This document shows, in pieces, positions 1 through 25,009 of a stretch of 64,000 nucleotides of DNA. Where the stretch lies: the NCBI RefSeq assembly GCF_011386835.1, contig NC_088809.1:25117067-25181066 (forward strand), written 5' to 3'. Source of the DNA: Chrysemys picta bellii. Taxonomy: Eukaryota > Chordata > Testudines > Emydidae. The first letter of the stretch is position 1, and each line of letters begins with the position of its first letter. The notes under the pieces are model-generated. The model was not told where the DNA came from and made no database searches. It saw nothing but the letters and a program-made list of their open reading frames with translations. The position numbers and the translations under genes are program-made.

Positions 1-1
1 A

Positions 2-12963
<12,962 letters not shown>

Positions 12964-15120
12964 GCACCGGGCCATAGGCAGTAGCCAGCCCCGGCGTAGG
13001 GGGAGAGCTCTCACACGCTCCTCCCTCACACTCACAGCGCATGGGGAGCACAGCCCAGAGGGCAAGCACTGCCCCCTCCTGCCACCGGCCCCCCCCAGGG
13101 CTGGCTCTCTGGGGTGCCTCAGCAGCAGCCGGTGGCCGAGCCCTCTCGGCAAGGCCAGTTTGGTTGCTTCCCTTGCCGTGTTTGCCGTTCAGTTCCCTTG
13201 GGAGAGCCAGGCCTCCCCACCCACTGCACTTTCCCCAGCTCCCTGCCTCCCTGCCCATGGCCCCCACGGGACGGCAGCAAGCCACTGGTCCTGACTGTAC
13301 ATAGCCCCTCCCATGCAGAGCCTGGGGCCAGGAAAGGGCCCCTCAGCATGCTGGGTGTGCAGCAGCCTGCCATGTGGCAGGGCCTGCGGGAGCTGAGCAC
13401 AGCCTGCAGCCCCGCTCCCCTACTCCTTGGTGAGCCGCCTGCCTGCACAGCCGTTTGCACACTCCTCAGAGCGTGAGGGGGCACTGACTCGCTCCCACCC
13501 CAGGCTCTGCCCCAGTGGCTGAGGGGCACTGGGCCTCGCTCAGCACCTGCAGGGTGCCCCGGCCTTCCCCTGTGCAGCCGCTTGGCCTATCAAAGTGGTG
13601 CCTTGGGTTTGTGAACTTGCACTGCAAAGATAAAGGGTCCTCTGGACCAGTGGGGCCTGCTGGGAGCTCACTGGCGCTTTGCAGGCGTGTGCAGGCGTGT
13701 GATGGGGTGCATGTGCAAGTCGGGCGTGTGTCTCTCTGATGGTGCAGGGGGCGGGGCTGTTGCTTCGGGGCTGGTCCCAGTAGATAACTGTTGCAATGCC
13801 CCCACCATAGAAATGGCTAGGGGTCCCACAAACTCTTTCTTTTCCCTTTCAGGGTCCCTGTGTGTCACTCTCCCCTTACCCTCTCCTCCCTGGGCCTACA
13901 GCCCCCGTCTCTTTGCTAGTGTTTAGTTCAGTGCAAGAACACCTTGGCATGAGGCCAGCCGGATCCGAGAAAGGGACCTGGGCCCTCCAGCAGAGGGGAG
14001 CGCTCCCCACAGGGGGTCTGATCCCAGGCCCATTCCTGCCCTGCTGGCAGGCTGCTGGGGTGCGCCACCGCCTCTGCTCTCCTCTGGCACATCTCCTCTC
14101 TCATTAAACATCTCCCAGCTCTGCTTCGGGGCCTGGCCTCTCTTGTGCCCTGGTGTTCTAGTAGCCAGCTCCCCTCTCCCTAGGATTGCACTGTGTATCT
14201 CCCGGGCCGTCACAGTCCCTGCTTCTGTGTTCACGCCACGTCCGCCTGAGGTCCCAGATGCAGAGCCCAAGCCAGAGGGACAGGAGCCCTCCTGGGTGAC
14301 TGGCTGTAGAGCTCCCCCAGCAAAATTCCTGTTGAGCTGGAGCACGGCTCGCTGGGGCAGCGTGAGCGTTTTCTGTGGGGTAGGAGCGTGTGTATGCTCT
14401 GGGTGTGTCTCTTGGAGCAGATGTGGCGGTGTCTTGCCTGTGTGTGTGAGAGAGAGAGTACGTGCTGAGTCCCTTGAAGGTGGCGCAACTCCCTGCACAT
14501 GTGGCTGGAGCGTCTCTTTTCCCATAACTGTACAGTGATGTGCATGTCTGTCTTGCAGCGTATGTGACTCCTGCTCCCTTCACATGCCTGCTAATGTGTC
14601 CCTCTATGGAGGGTGTGCGCCCCTCCAACCCCCCGCCTGCGTTTGTCACAAGCCCATAGCTCTGGGTTTTCTGAACCTGGGGAGAGGGTGTGGGGGGACA
14701 CAGCTGGTTTCATTTCCTTTCCCACCCACTACAAAGGCTCCATGAGGGGGCTGCCGACCCCGTGCCCAGCACCATGCGGGGTCTCTGTGGGAAAGCACTG
14801 GCAGAGGGGCTCTGGTCTGGAGGGTGCCCCCCCCGGTGGTTTTTGCAGTGCGGTGCTGTTCATGCTACGTTTATTCAGGTTAATTTTCTGTAATATATTT
14901 AAAGAGAAGAGTTTGTATTATTTTTTCATATGGCCGCCATGGCGATTTGAAGTTTGCCATTGTCACTCTGCCTCAGTTCTGCTTACAGGAAGCATTCAAA
15001 CTGTGAAGCGTCTCTGCGCACTTTTACCTGGAAGTAAAACCGATGTCCTCGGAGGCGGGAAGGAGAATTCTCAAACTGTGATGTAACAAGTCATGACTCA
15101 ATAAATCCAGTCCTTCCCCT
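12964..15120 (+). other. LIMK1: LIMK1 3' UTR (probable)
   Basis: Non-coding sequence after the stop, without recognisable transposons. Candidate poly(A) signals are ATTAAA at 14103-14108 and AATAAA at 15100-15105. An AT-rich stretch at about 14880-14940 resembles a conserved distal UTR. Which signal is used cannot be told from sequence alone. Confidence 0.6.
15100..15105 (+). terminator. Candidate LIMK1 poly(A) signal AATAAA
   Basis: A canonical hexamer about 2.1 kb after the LIMK1 stop, followed by a C/T-rich tract. The earlier ATTAAA at 14103 is an alternative. Confidence 0.5.
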
Positions 15121-16855
15121 CTGACTGCCTCACTCAGCACAGCAGGGCTCTGCCCTGCCATCTCCTCTGGTGTCCCCTCCCGGGGGGGGGAGTGGTTCAG
15201 GCCACCACACAATGGCCCCCAGTCACTCCTTCATGGAGCCATGTGCCCAAGGGCTGTGGTGGCTCATCCTTTCTCTCAAACAGCATCAGCTTCTAGCTAT
15301 CCCAGTTTGCATGAACAGGAGTCACTGGCAGAGCGTCTGGGCTCCCTGGACAGTCCTGGGGAGTCACCCAGCAGAGCCCCCATTCCTGATATGACTGGGA
15401 CTCCACAGAGCCAATGCCTTGAGCTTAAAGCAGGCGTCACTCGTACATGACCACACAGCATTTGTGCTGTGCAGGTGCCGCAGGGAGGGGAATGGGAGGA
15501 GCTGAATAGCAAAGCCTAAATCCCCTCTCCATTGTGACTGCCTGTGCTCGGTTCTGACAGGGTTCTCTCCCCGCTGGCATGGGAGCCGTGAACGGAGAGG
15601 CCCAGCTACCTGCTACTACAGACCTGCAGCCAGAAAGCAAGAGCAGCTCTTCACCCGAGTTGGGAGAGCAGCGGACAGCCCAGGGAATGCAGAAGGGGCC
15701 AGGCTAGTTTTCAAGTCAGAGGAGGATGTAGCAATTACCGGCAGAGGGGACATGGGGGCACTAGCTGGAAAAGCACACATGTGTCAGAAACATTCCCTGC
15801 AATGCCTTCCAAATGCAAACGTCCACCCAACAACCGTCCAGCCACTTGGTGTCTGTATCTGCATGGGCAGGGTGGGGCCAGCCTCCCCACCCCCCAGCAT
15901 GCCTTGATGCTGAACTGCAGGGCTACAGCTAGGGTGGGAAAGCTCTTCGGTCCTCTTTCTGCCTGCCAGTAGGGCCAGCTGCACTGTGGCTGCATCAGCT
16001 GTATCACACCCCACCTAGTGCACCCAGCTACTAAGGAGCAAAAAGCGTTTTCCCCAGAGGAGGGCGTGGTCATGGGTAACAGTGTCTGTGGTGAAGGTTG
16101 CCCAGCACTTATACCACCCTGGTTTCAGTGGATTATAACTTCGCCATGTTTTAACTGTTCAGGCTGAAATTCCCCATGCCAAGAGTTTGGAAGGTTTCTG
16201 GAATGAGTTCAAGGGACAATACGGTGCTTTGACCATGTTGAAACATGATTACAACCCTATGCTGGCCCTGTGTTTTGGAGCAAGGGCTTGGAATCTGGCA
16301 GGAGGGCTGCGCTGGTGTCAAGGAGGGGCTGTTTGGTGTCCCTGGGAAAATTCACCCCAGTTAGGCCATTACGAGCTTCTAAAAAATCTTGCGTGTGTCT
16401 CATCCCCCTCTAGCAGTGTACAGCTTACTACTGCTACCAGTTCATCCTTTGCTCAAATGGCAGAGCTCTGTGTCGTGGAGCTAAAGTCAAACACTGTTCC
16501 TAATCCAAGCTGTAGTCAACATAGTGCCACATGATGGAATTTCTGTTTGTTTTTAAATTAGGAAATTAAACACAAAACTCCATGTTCAAAGCAAGGCAAG
16601 GCCCTCCCACGTTAGAAAATGCAGGAATTAAGGTTTCTTGTGCAACTTTAATTCAGCCTCCTTTTGCATCTGCATTATACCACCTTTAATGACATGAGCC
16701 CATACTATTTTTTTCCACCAGATCCTTGTATCATTCAGTGCTCTGGACTGACACTGCTCTGAGAATGGAATCTGTAAGACCCCTGCCCCATTTATGGCAA
16801 AGTATGTAGTGAATGAGTCAAGGACAGCAGGAAGAAAGAGGATGGTCTCATGGCT
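15121..16855. other. Intergenic, no gene seen
   Basis: Mixed-composition sequence with no open frame resembling a known protein and no clear mobile element. The part after 16540 is AT-richer and may be old repeat. Confidence 0.5.
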
Positions 16856-18105
16856 AAGGCCATAAGAACGGTTATACTGCGTCAGACTGATGGTCCATCT
16901 TGCCCGGTATCCTGTACCCCGAAAGTGGCCAACGCCAGATACTTGAGAGAGAACGAACAGGGCAATTTCCTAAGTGATCTATCCCCTGTCATCCACTCCC
17001 ACCTTCTGGCAGTCAGAGGCTAGGGACACCCAGAACATGGGGTTGCATTCCTGACCATCCTGGCTAATTGCCATTGAGGGATCTCTCCTCCATGAATTTA
17101 TTAGCTCTTTTTTGAACCTGTTACAGTTTTGGCCTTCACAACATCCCCTGGCAACTAGTTCCACAGGTTGACTGTGCCCCAGCTCATTGTGCTCTTGTTG
17201 CCAAGAAGGCTAACGGCATTTTGGGCTGTATAAGTAGGGGCATTGCCAGCAGATCGAGGGACGTGATCGTTCCCCTTTATTCGACATTGGTGAGGCCTCA
17301 TCTGGAATACTGTGTCCAGTTTTGGGCCCCACACTACAAGAAGGATGTGGAAAAATTGGAAAGAGTCCAGCGGAGGGCAACAAAAATGATTAGGGGTCTG
17401 GAGCACATGACTTATGAGGAGAGGCTGAGGGAACTGGGATTGTTTAGTCTCCAGAAGAGAAGAATGAGGGGGGATTTGATAGCAGCCTTCAACTACCTGA
17501 AGGGGGGTTCCAAAGAGGATGGAGCTCGGCTGTTCTCAGTGGTGGCAGATGACAGAACAAGGAGCAATGGTCTCTAGTTGCAGTGGGGGAGGTCCAGGTT
17601 GGATATCAGGAAAAACTATTTCACTAGGAGGGTGGTGAAACACTGGAATGCGTTACCTAGGGAGGTGGTGAAGTCTCCTTCCTTGGAGGTTTTTAAGGCC
17701 CGGCTTGACAAAGCCCTGGCTGGGATGATTTAGCTGGGAATTGGTCCTGCTTTGAGCAGGGGGTTGGACTAGATGACCTCTTGAGGTCCCTTCCAACTCT
17801 GATATTCTATGATTCATTGTGTGAAGAAATACTTCCTTTTGTTTGTTTTAAACCTGCTGCCTATTAATTTCATTAGATGACTCCTAGTTCTTGTGTTATG
17901 AGAATGAATAAATAACACTTCCTTATTCACTTTCTCTACACCAATCAAGATTTTATAGACTTCTATCATATCCCCCTTAGTCATTTCTTTTCCAAGCTGA
18001 AAAGTCACAGTCTCATTAATCTCTCCTCATATGGAAGCTTTTCCATACTCCTAATCATTTTTGTTGCCCTTCTCTGTACCTTTTCCAATTCCAATATATC
18101 TTTTT
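16856..18105 (-). mobile_element. CR1 LINE 3' region, minus strand, split by another CR1
   Basis: Read on the minus strand, 16856-17191 and 17822-18105 form one CR1 (3' UTR and RT C-terminus). It includes the tail complementary to cataagaacggttatactg and the [24 protein letters not shown] segment. It is interrupted by a plus-strand CR1 at 17192-17813. Confidence 0.88.
17192..17813 (+). mobile_element. CR1 LINE 3' fragment nested in an opposite CR1
   Basis: RT C-terminal region ([20 protein letters not shown] onward) with an internal TAG near 17575, then a 3' end with gatgacctcttgaggtccc and gatattctatga. An 8-bp repeat TCATTGTG flanks it exactly (17184-17191 and 17814-17821). Confidence 0.92.
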
Positions 18106-18330
18106 TTCAGACTGGGCCCTTGCAAGAGGCTCAGGAATGGAGTTAAGTGTGGAGTCCTGTTTAGTCTGGATGTGGGTGACCATCCCCACCCTTTTTGTCA
18201 GCCTCACATGGTTGGCTAAGTCTTCTCCCAGCAGCATGGGAATAGGATAATCGTCATAGACTGCAAAAGTCCATATTCCTGACCAAGTTGGACAGGCAAC
18301 TTGGCTGTAGGCAAGTTAAAAGAGTTGGCC

Positions 18331-19716
18331 TTAAAGGATAGCACTGTCACTTGGGCCTCTGGGTCGATGAATTTGGGATTGGTGGATAGCTGACACCTGT
18401 GCTCCAGTGTCTCTCCACGCAGTAATCTTCCTCCCGCCCACACTTACAGTTTCCCTTCTCTCTGGGGGTATTTGGGAGACATCTGGGCCTGAGGGCTCTT
18501 GGTGGGACTCCGGGATGATGAGTTGTAGTCGGTTGGTGCTCTTGGGGCAGTTGGCCTTCACATGCCCCAGCTCATTACATTTGAAGCATCGCCCAGCTGA
18601 TTGTCGGCTGGGGCGAGGCTGGTGGTTGGAGAGTGGAGTGGTGGGACAAGAGGGCATCTGTGGTCTCCTTGACTGTGTGGAGGGCTCCTCCTTGCGAGGT
18701 GGGGCTTTGGGCTGATCCCAATGGTGGGGTGTCGTCTCGGCTTGCCCCTTCTGGTATCCGCTCCAACTGCTACTAGCTTTCTTCTTCTCCACCACCTGCA
18801 CCCATTTGGTTCCAATCTCCCCCACCTCGATTACAGTTTGGGGCTTCCCATCTAGGATGTACCTTTCTATTTCCTCAGGAACACCTCTAAGAACTGCTCC
18901 ATTTGTATTAGGAGAGACAGATCTTCCAGAGATTTAACACTTGCTCCTGATATCCAGGCATCCCAATTTTTTACAATGTAGTAGGTGTGTCGGGAAAATG
19001 CCACGTCTGGTTTCCACCGTAGGGCTCTGAACCGCTGACGGGCATGTTCGGGCGTTAGCCCCATTCGAATTCTGGCCTTTTGTTTAAAAAGTTCGTATTC
19101 GTTTATGTGTTCTTTAGGCATTTCAGCTGCCACCTCTGCTAAGGATCCACTGAGCTGCGGCCTCAGCTCCACCATATACTGGTCTATAGGGGTGTTGTAC
19201 CCAAGGCAGGCCCCTTTGAAATGTTCTAAGAAGGCCTCTATCATCGCCTACCTTGTATGTGGGGAATTTCTTGGAATGGGGAGTGGCAGTACCTGGAGAA
19301 GGACTGTGAGGGTTACCTGCTTGATCCAGCTTAGCCCTTTCCAGCTCTAAGCGCTTCAGCTCCACTTCCAAGCACTTCATCTCTCTCCTGTCCTCCGCTT
19401 CTGCCTCCAAGCACTTCATTTCCAAGTGCTTTGCCTCCACTTCTGCTTCCAAGCGCTTCATCTCTAGGCAGAAATTCCTTTCTGCCTCAGTTAGAACTCG
19501 GCTTGAGTTAAGGGCATCCCTCCATCTTGGCACCTGGATCTCAGACGGGGGAGGGCTGACCCTTCCCTCCTCGGAAGTCCCCGTTTCGCCATCCCCTCCC
19601 TGCATTTCCATCATGGAGCTGGATGTCTGGGCTTGATCTGGGTCTGTCTTCTCCATAACGGGCCACTTTGGGAAGATGGGTTTTTCTAAGGTTTCGATGC
19701 CTGCCCTCAACCTCAT
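18331..19716 (-). pseudogene. Gypsy gag-pro fragment with SCAN-like domain and zinc knuckle
   Basis: Three overlapping minus frames. 19716-19123: acidic start, then a charged coiled-coil stretch with repeated LEMK/LEAE heptad-like units. 19244-18867: MPKEHINEYELFKQKARIRM then ARQRFRALRWKPD, which resembles the capsid from which vertebrate SCAN domains derive. 18825-18331: zinc knuckle CFKCNELGHVKANC (CX2CX4HX4C, about 18547-18588), then DTGAQVSA, the aspartic protease signature. Frameshifts separate the parts. The assignment to Gmr1-like Gypsy is by family resemblance. Confidence 0.75.
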
Positions 19717-19970
19717 GCACAGGTTGCCCTATTCTAGCCTAGCTATTTAGTTGCCAAGAAGATAGAAAAGAGAAAAAAAAAAATAAACTGCTAGTTGGAC
19801 GCCCTGGCTTTGCAGGCTGATTCCTTTGCGTGCCTGTTCCCCCTCAGGCAGCAAAGAAAAAAGAAGAAACAAAAACCCCCTGGCTTTCAAGCAGCCAAAA
19901 GGAAAAATTTGTCCTTTTAAAATCCTGAAGTCTGTGCTTCTGGTTCAAAATGATCCCACCACTACCACCA

Positions 19971-20908
19971 TGTCAAGGCTGATTCCCCACTCTGGCACTT
20001 CAAGAGCAGAAGGTCGAGGCCTGCCAGGAGTCTAAAAATTAATACTGGCCATTCCAGGCTTGTATTAAACTCCCAAGGTTACAGCTTTTCTCTGACCTTG
20101 GCTAGGTAAATTCTGCCACCACCCAAATGCAAAACCCCTTTTTTGGAACCCAGGAAGGCACACTTGGGAATTCCTTCCTGCGGCTTCCCTCAAGCCCTTT
20201 CACCCCCCTCCAGGGAAGAGCTGAGAAAGAAAACAAAGGAAATTAGCTGTTTCCACCAGCTAACTAAACAACATGTGCACAAACCTCTTTGGACACCAAA
20301 AATCCAATCCTGTTCTTAAAAAAGGTAAATTTTATAAAAAACAAGAAGAAAGAAAATACATCTGGAACTTGGGCTTTTGCTAGATTTTAAAAGAGCAATT
20401 CCAAAAATTAAGCACCCAAACTAGCTTTCTTGGGGGTTCAGCTTAAAGGTTACAAGCAAACAAAAGCATCTGGGGTTAGCACAGAGGAGTCCACTCACCC
20501 ATAAGAAATAAACAGAAATAAACCTAATCGCATTTTTTAAACATTGCTGATCTACTTACACATCTGGGGGTTTCAAATAAGTAGTTCTAGGTTTGATCTG
20601 GTGACCTATGATCATACCTGGCTTAAAGCTTCTCACAGCATAACTGCTCCCTGTTCCCCTCTTTCCCAGAAAACAACAAAGACAAAGGGGAAGTTCCCCC
20701 CAGCCCCCATTTAAAAAAGTTCTAGCCTTCCCACTGGTTCTTTTGGTCAGGTGCTCACTCCATTTCCTTTACCTGGGGGACTTTTTAACCCTTTACAGGT
20801 AAATAAAGCAGAGAACAGCCACCAAAAGGGACTTTATAGCTAACAGGCAGGCTGGGTGTCTATAAAAGGGAGCTACCTCCCCCCCCCCCCCCGCCCCTTC
20901 GTTTATCA
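19971..20908 (-). repeat. LTR of the truncated Gypsy-type element
   Basis: On the minus strand it begins TGATAAAC and ends CAGCCTTGACA. The adjacent internal sequence TGGTGGTAGTGGTGGG is in the right place for a primer binding site; the tRNA is not identified. Most of its sequence recurs at 54591-55377. Confidence 0.75.
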
Positions 20909-21430
20909 CACAGCCTGATGCTGGGTCTTGGGCTTGTGTGGCATTTCCTGTGTGCCGCCTCCTTCCTTCACGGAGTGCGGGTACTGCAGTTCCTGGGAAC
21001 CCTCCAGCCCTCCCTCCCTCTAGCAGTGTCTTCTTTTTGCGAGCTGGGCTCTGCCGTCTCCAGCGGCCCCTAGTGGCAGCCAACAGCTCTGCAGCCCATT
21101 TCTAGGGAGGAAAAAGGAAATTCTGCGCAGAACATTAATTTCTGCACAACCTCTGCACTGCGCAGTGGCACAGAATTTCCCCAGGAGTAACCCACTGTTA
21201 GGATCCTCCTGGGAATTTCTCGGCATAGCTCACAGTCTGAGACCCTGCTAGGGGCACAAGGAGCACACAGGGCAGGCCCAGGCCTCTGCTCTGTGGGCTG
21301 TGGAGACTCCCTTTGTGTGGGGCTGGTGGGGAAAGAAAAGGGAAACAATTGTCTTACTGGCCCTGCCTCTCTCAGAAGACCTTAGAGCAACCCCACAGAA
21401 TCTGGCCTCCTTCCACCCCACAGGGTAAGT
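20909..21430. other. Probable old repeat, no gene
   Basis: Contains segments such as ggaaattctgcgcagaac, common in chelonian interspersed repeats. The family is not assigned and no coding signal is seen. Confidence 0.35.
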
Positions 21431-22860
21431 GCAGTGCCTGACGTGGCTGAAAAAGAGTGGGTGTATGGGTGCGTGTGTCTCATTTCTACAGAGTGTTTGC
21501 TTATGTCAATTCCATTGTAGGTGTGCGCACACCCACGTGCACGGCCGTCAGAGACGTTTGCCTTAGCGGTATCCGTAGGGACGGCTGTGGCGCCCCTGGA
21601 GTGATGCGCTCATGGCATGATATATCAGGCGTCGCCATCCCTATGCCCTCTCAGTTCCTTCTTACCGCCCATGGTGGTTAGTTGGAGCACCTCTCTCCCT
21701 TGCTTCACCAGTGGTCAGCGGTTGTTTTTGCCTCGTTAAGAGCTATTGAGCCTTAGCGCTTTGTAAATAGTTTTAATTGTTTCTTGTAGTTAGTTAATAG
21801 TTAGAATCCCCAGTGGGACTTTGCCCCAGGTGGGGCATGGCCCGGTCCCCCGGGTTCAAACCTTGCACGGACTGTTGCAGGCCTATTCCTGTTAGTGATC
21901 CCCATGGCAGCTGTCTCAATGCTTGGGCGAATCACACATCAAGAAGTGCCGTTTGGGCCACAAGCTCAGAAAGAAGCAGGATACCAGACTCGGAGCCCTT
22001 CTCACGGGGAGGGTCCTTCGCCCAGCATCTGAGTTATCCTGCCAGGAATCGGCAAGTACCTCGGCATCGGTGCTTAGTGCACCACCCGGCCCCGATTGAT
22101 TTCCCCAGTGCCTAAGAAGACGACCCAGAAGCACAGCTCCGCAGCACCAGACAAAAAGGCCCAAGGGCGTTCAGGCAAGGGACCTGGTTTGGCTCACCTG
22201 ACTACCCGAGAGCCACGAGTGCAGGCCTCTCTAGCTGAAACTCTGAGCCCCTCGAAAGGTCCATCACTGACTCAAGGAGCTGTTTGGGACCCAAGCCCCC
22301 ATCAGCACCAGCACCTGCCCAGGTCTCCCTGGTGCAAAGAGAGCAGAGCCCTCCGCTGGCACCATCGGTGCAGTGGGGGCAGCAGGAAGCGGCAAAGGCT
22401 CCCCAGGAGGGCAAGCCAGCCGCTGCGACCTCTGTGGGGGTAGCAGAGCGCCATCGTTCTTCCGAGACGAAACAGCGCTCCCCACCCCTGCATCGCAAAT
22501 CCCCGGAGCCGCTCCCCAGACCCTTGGTGCTTACCGTTGGTCACCGGCACCGTGATCGTGGTCACCGTTATTTATGCAAGGTTCGCCTAGAGATCAACAT
22601 TATCTCCATACTACCGGCACCGCTCGCCTTCCTACCGGTCTACGTCGTATCACTGTTCCCTGTCACCTGCCACATGGGAACGATCCCCATCCAGGCTCCA
22701 GGCTCCTCGATGTCACTACCGTTCACCCCAGTATTGTAATCGATCATCCCTCTCCGGTCTCTGACGGCTCCTCCATGGTCGCTGGAAGGGGACTCCTCCA
22801 GCACAGAGGCCCAGTTTAGCCCTTTGCCCAGAGAATGTAATCAGAAAAATGTGACTGATA
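21431..22860 (+). mobile_element. Possible retroelement 5' part (DIRS-like?), uncertain
   Basis: A broken frame at 21813-22115 reads CTDCCRPIPVSDPHGSCLNA, resembling the Cys-rich start of turtle retroelement gag proteins. The following Pro/Ser/Gln-rich frames (22096-22739) are disrupted. No RT or recombinase was found. The DIRS-like label is a guess from resemblance. Confidence 0.35.
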
Positions 22861-22879
22861 AGTGGTAATTCTTTAAGAA

Positions 22880-23404
22880 CACTCTACCTCAATTCCCTGT
22901 AAGCTGCGTGTCTGCGCAGCAGCCTTTTTAGTGCCATGCAGGCACTCAGGGAACCTGCCCGGGGACTGGCTGGGGGAGGGGCGCCCGGTCCCCAACCAGC
23001 ACTGGAGGTGCCGCAGCAGGGAGAGGTGCCTCTATCCCCCAGCCCAGGTGCTGCTGGGGAGAATCCCCTCTCCCCGATGGAGCACCCGCCTCCACCCCAA
23101 ACCCCTCATCCCTAGCCACACCCCAGAGCCCACACCTCCAGCTGGAGACCCCCTAAGCCCCCACCCCAACCCTCTGCTCCACCCCAGAGCCTGCACCCCC
23201 AGCCAGAGTTCTCACACCCCTGCACCCCAACCATCTGCCCCAGCCCTGAGCCCCCTCCCACACACCGAAACCCTTGGCCCCACCCCCACCACATGAGTTT
23301 TGTTATGTGCACCAATATGAAGGTCATGTATCACACATCACCTCCGTATTGGTGCACATAAAATTAAATCCACACATGGGTGAGGAAAATTAGAGGGAAC
23401 ACTG
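22880..23404. mobile_element. hAT-like non-autonomous element
   Basis: The right end ttagagggaacactg is the complement of CAGTGTTCCCTCTAA, a widespread hAT terminus. The left end (about 22880) is a decayed match. The interior is a C-rich run of cacaccccagagcc-type repeats. No clear 8-bp duplication was found. Confidence 0.6.
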
Positions 23405-23439
23405 CGCTCTAAGCCACACTCTCACAATTGAGGAAGAAA

Positions 23440-24357
23440 GCCAAATTGATTTAAAAAACCCACTTGGTTTAGAGGGGAAGTGAGGGAAGCTTTATTTTTT
23501 TTAATGTAACAAATGAAGAAAGGGAAGTTGATAATAATGAATATAAATCAGAAGCTAGGAAATGTAGAAAATTGATAAGGGAAGCAAAAAGTCAAGGAGA
23601 AATTTATGGCCAGCAAAGTTAAGGACAATAAGATGACATTTTTTAAGTATAATAGAAACAAAAAGAATGCCTAACAATAGTATTGGTCAGTTACTAGATG
23701 GAGATGGTAGAATTATCAACAATAATGCAGAAGTGCTCAATAAATTTCTCTCTTCAGTAATTGGGTCAAGAACAGATGCTGTAGTCATATCATATGATAA
23801 CACTCTTTCCGTTCCATTAGTATTGCAGGAGGATTTTAGACAGCAGTTACTAAATTCAGACATTTTAAAATCAGCAGGTCTGGATAACTCACATTCTATA
23901 ATTTTAAAACAGCTGCCTGAGGAGCTCATTAGACCATTATGTTGAGGTCTTGGAACTCCAGGGAAGTTCCAAAAGACTGGCAGAAAGCTAATGGTGAGCC
24001 AATGTATAAAAATGGTTAACAAGATGACCTGGGTAATTATAGGCCTGTCAGTCTGACATCAGTTCCAGGCAAACCAGAATTGCTGATCCTGGACTCGAAT
24101 AATAAAGAATTAAAGAAGGGTGATATAATTGATGCCAATTAACATGGAAAATAGGTCCTGTTAAGTAAAAGTGTTGATGTAATATACCTAGACTTCTGTA
24201 GGTATTTGACTTGGTATCACACAGCATTTTGATTAAAAAACTAGAATATAAAATTAACATGGCACACATTAAAATTAAAAGATAGCTAATGAATAGGTCT
24301 CAACATGTAATTGTAAACGGGGAATTGAACAGGTGTGTGTTACACTGTCTGGAATGG
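23440..24357 (+). mobile_element. Degraded CR1 LINE fragment
   Basis: A broken frame at 23667-23945 matches the CR1 segment between endonuclease and RT (ILKSAGLDNSHSIILKQLPE). It is followed by RT start-like sequence (gggtaattataggcctgtc) and the stretch tgtaattgtaaac.gggaattg, also seen at 5394. It is cut by the hAT at 24366. Confidence 0.75.
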
Positions 24358-24365
24358 CTCACTGG

Positions 24366-24991
24366 CAGGGCCGGCTTTAGCAAGAGCGGGGCCCGATTCC
24401 TGGGGGCGGGGCTTGCTGCAAGCCCCGCCCCCAGGAATCGAGCTGCGCTCCGGCCGGGGTTGCCGGGGTTGGGTCTGACCCGGAGCCGGGCTGGAGCCGC
24501 GCCGGGCCGGACCCGAGCCGCGCCGCGGGGGCCACGCCGGGGCCGGGCTGGAGCCGCGCCGCGGGGACCGGGCCAGAGCCGCGCCGGGCCGGACCCGAGC
24601 CGCGCCGCGGGGACCGGGCCGGACCCGGACCCGAGCCGCGCTGCGGGGGCCGAGCTGGAGCCGGGTCGCGCCGCGGGGGCTGGGCCGGACCCGAGCCACG
24701 CCGCGCCGCAGGGGCCGGGCTGGAGCCAAGCCGGGCCAGAGCTGCTGGGGCCTGCGTGCTCGGCGGGAATGGGCCGCGCCTCCCCGGAGCCCTTCTCGCG
24801 CCCCCACCACCCCAGCTTACCTGTTGCTACCGGCCCGCCCCTGCTTCTTTTCAGGGGAGGGGGCGGAGTGTTCAGGGGAGGGAAGGAGGGGGAAGTGAGC
24901 TGAGGGCGGGGTGGAGAGCTGCAGCGCGGGGCCCTCTTGGCGCAGGGCCCAATTCAGCCGAATTGGCTGAATCAGCCTAAAGCCGGCCCTG
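24366..24991. mobile_element. GC-rich hAT MITE with exact TSD
   Basis: Termini CAGGGCCGGCTTTAG and CTAAAGCCGGCCCTG are perfect inverted repeats (15 of 15). The 8-bp target duplication CTCACTGG is exact (24358-24365 and 24992-24999). The interior (about 24470-24740) is tandem ccgagccgcgcc/gggccgg-type repeats; the long open frames there are a composition effect. Confidence 0.96.
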
Positions 24992-25009
24992 CTCACTGGC
25001 TCACTGTCT

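Larger units (their letters stand above)
18110..20908 (-). mobile_element. Truncated Gypsy-type LTR element: LTR, gag, protease start
   Basis: In minus-strand order: an LTR (20908 down to 19971) starting TGATAAAC and ending GCCTTGACA, a short leader, a gag frame, a zinc knuckle and a protease-like segment, then truncation at about 18110 against CR1. No RT, RNase H, integrase or second LTR is present in place. A related LTR lies at 54591-55377. Confidence 0.8.

Noticed and set aside
21813..22115. A cellular Cys-rich protein gene
   Set aside because: The Cys-rich stretch resembles retroelement gag starts and is followed by broken frames; no cellular gene structure.
24289..24980. 204- and 156-codon Pro/Arg/Gly-rich frames
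   Set aside because: They lie in the GC-rich interior of a hAT element with exact ends and duplication.
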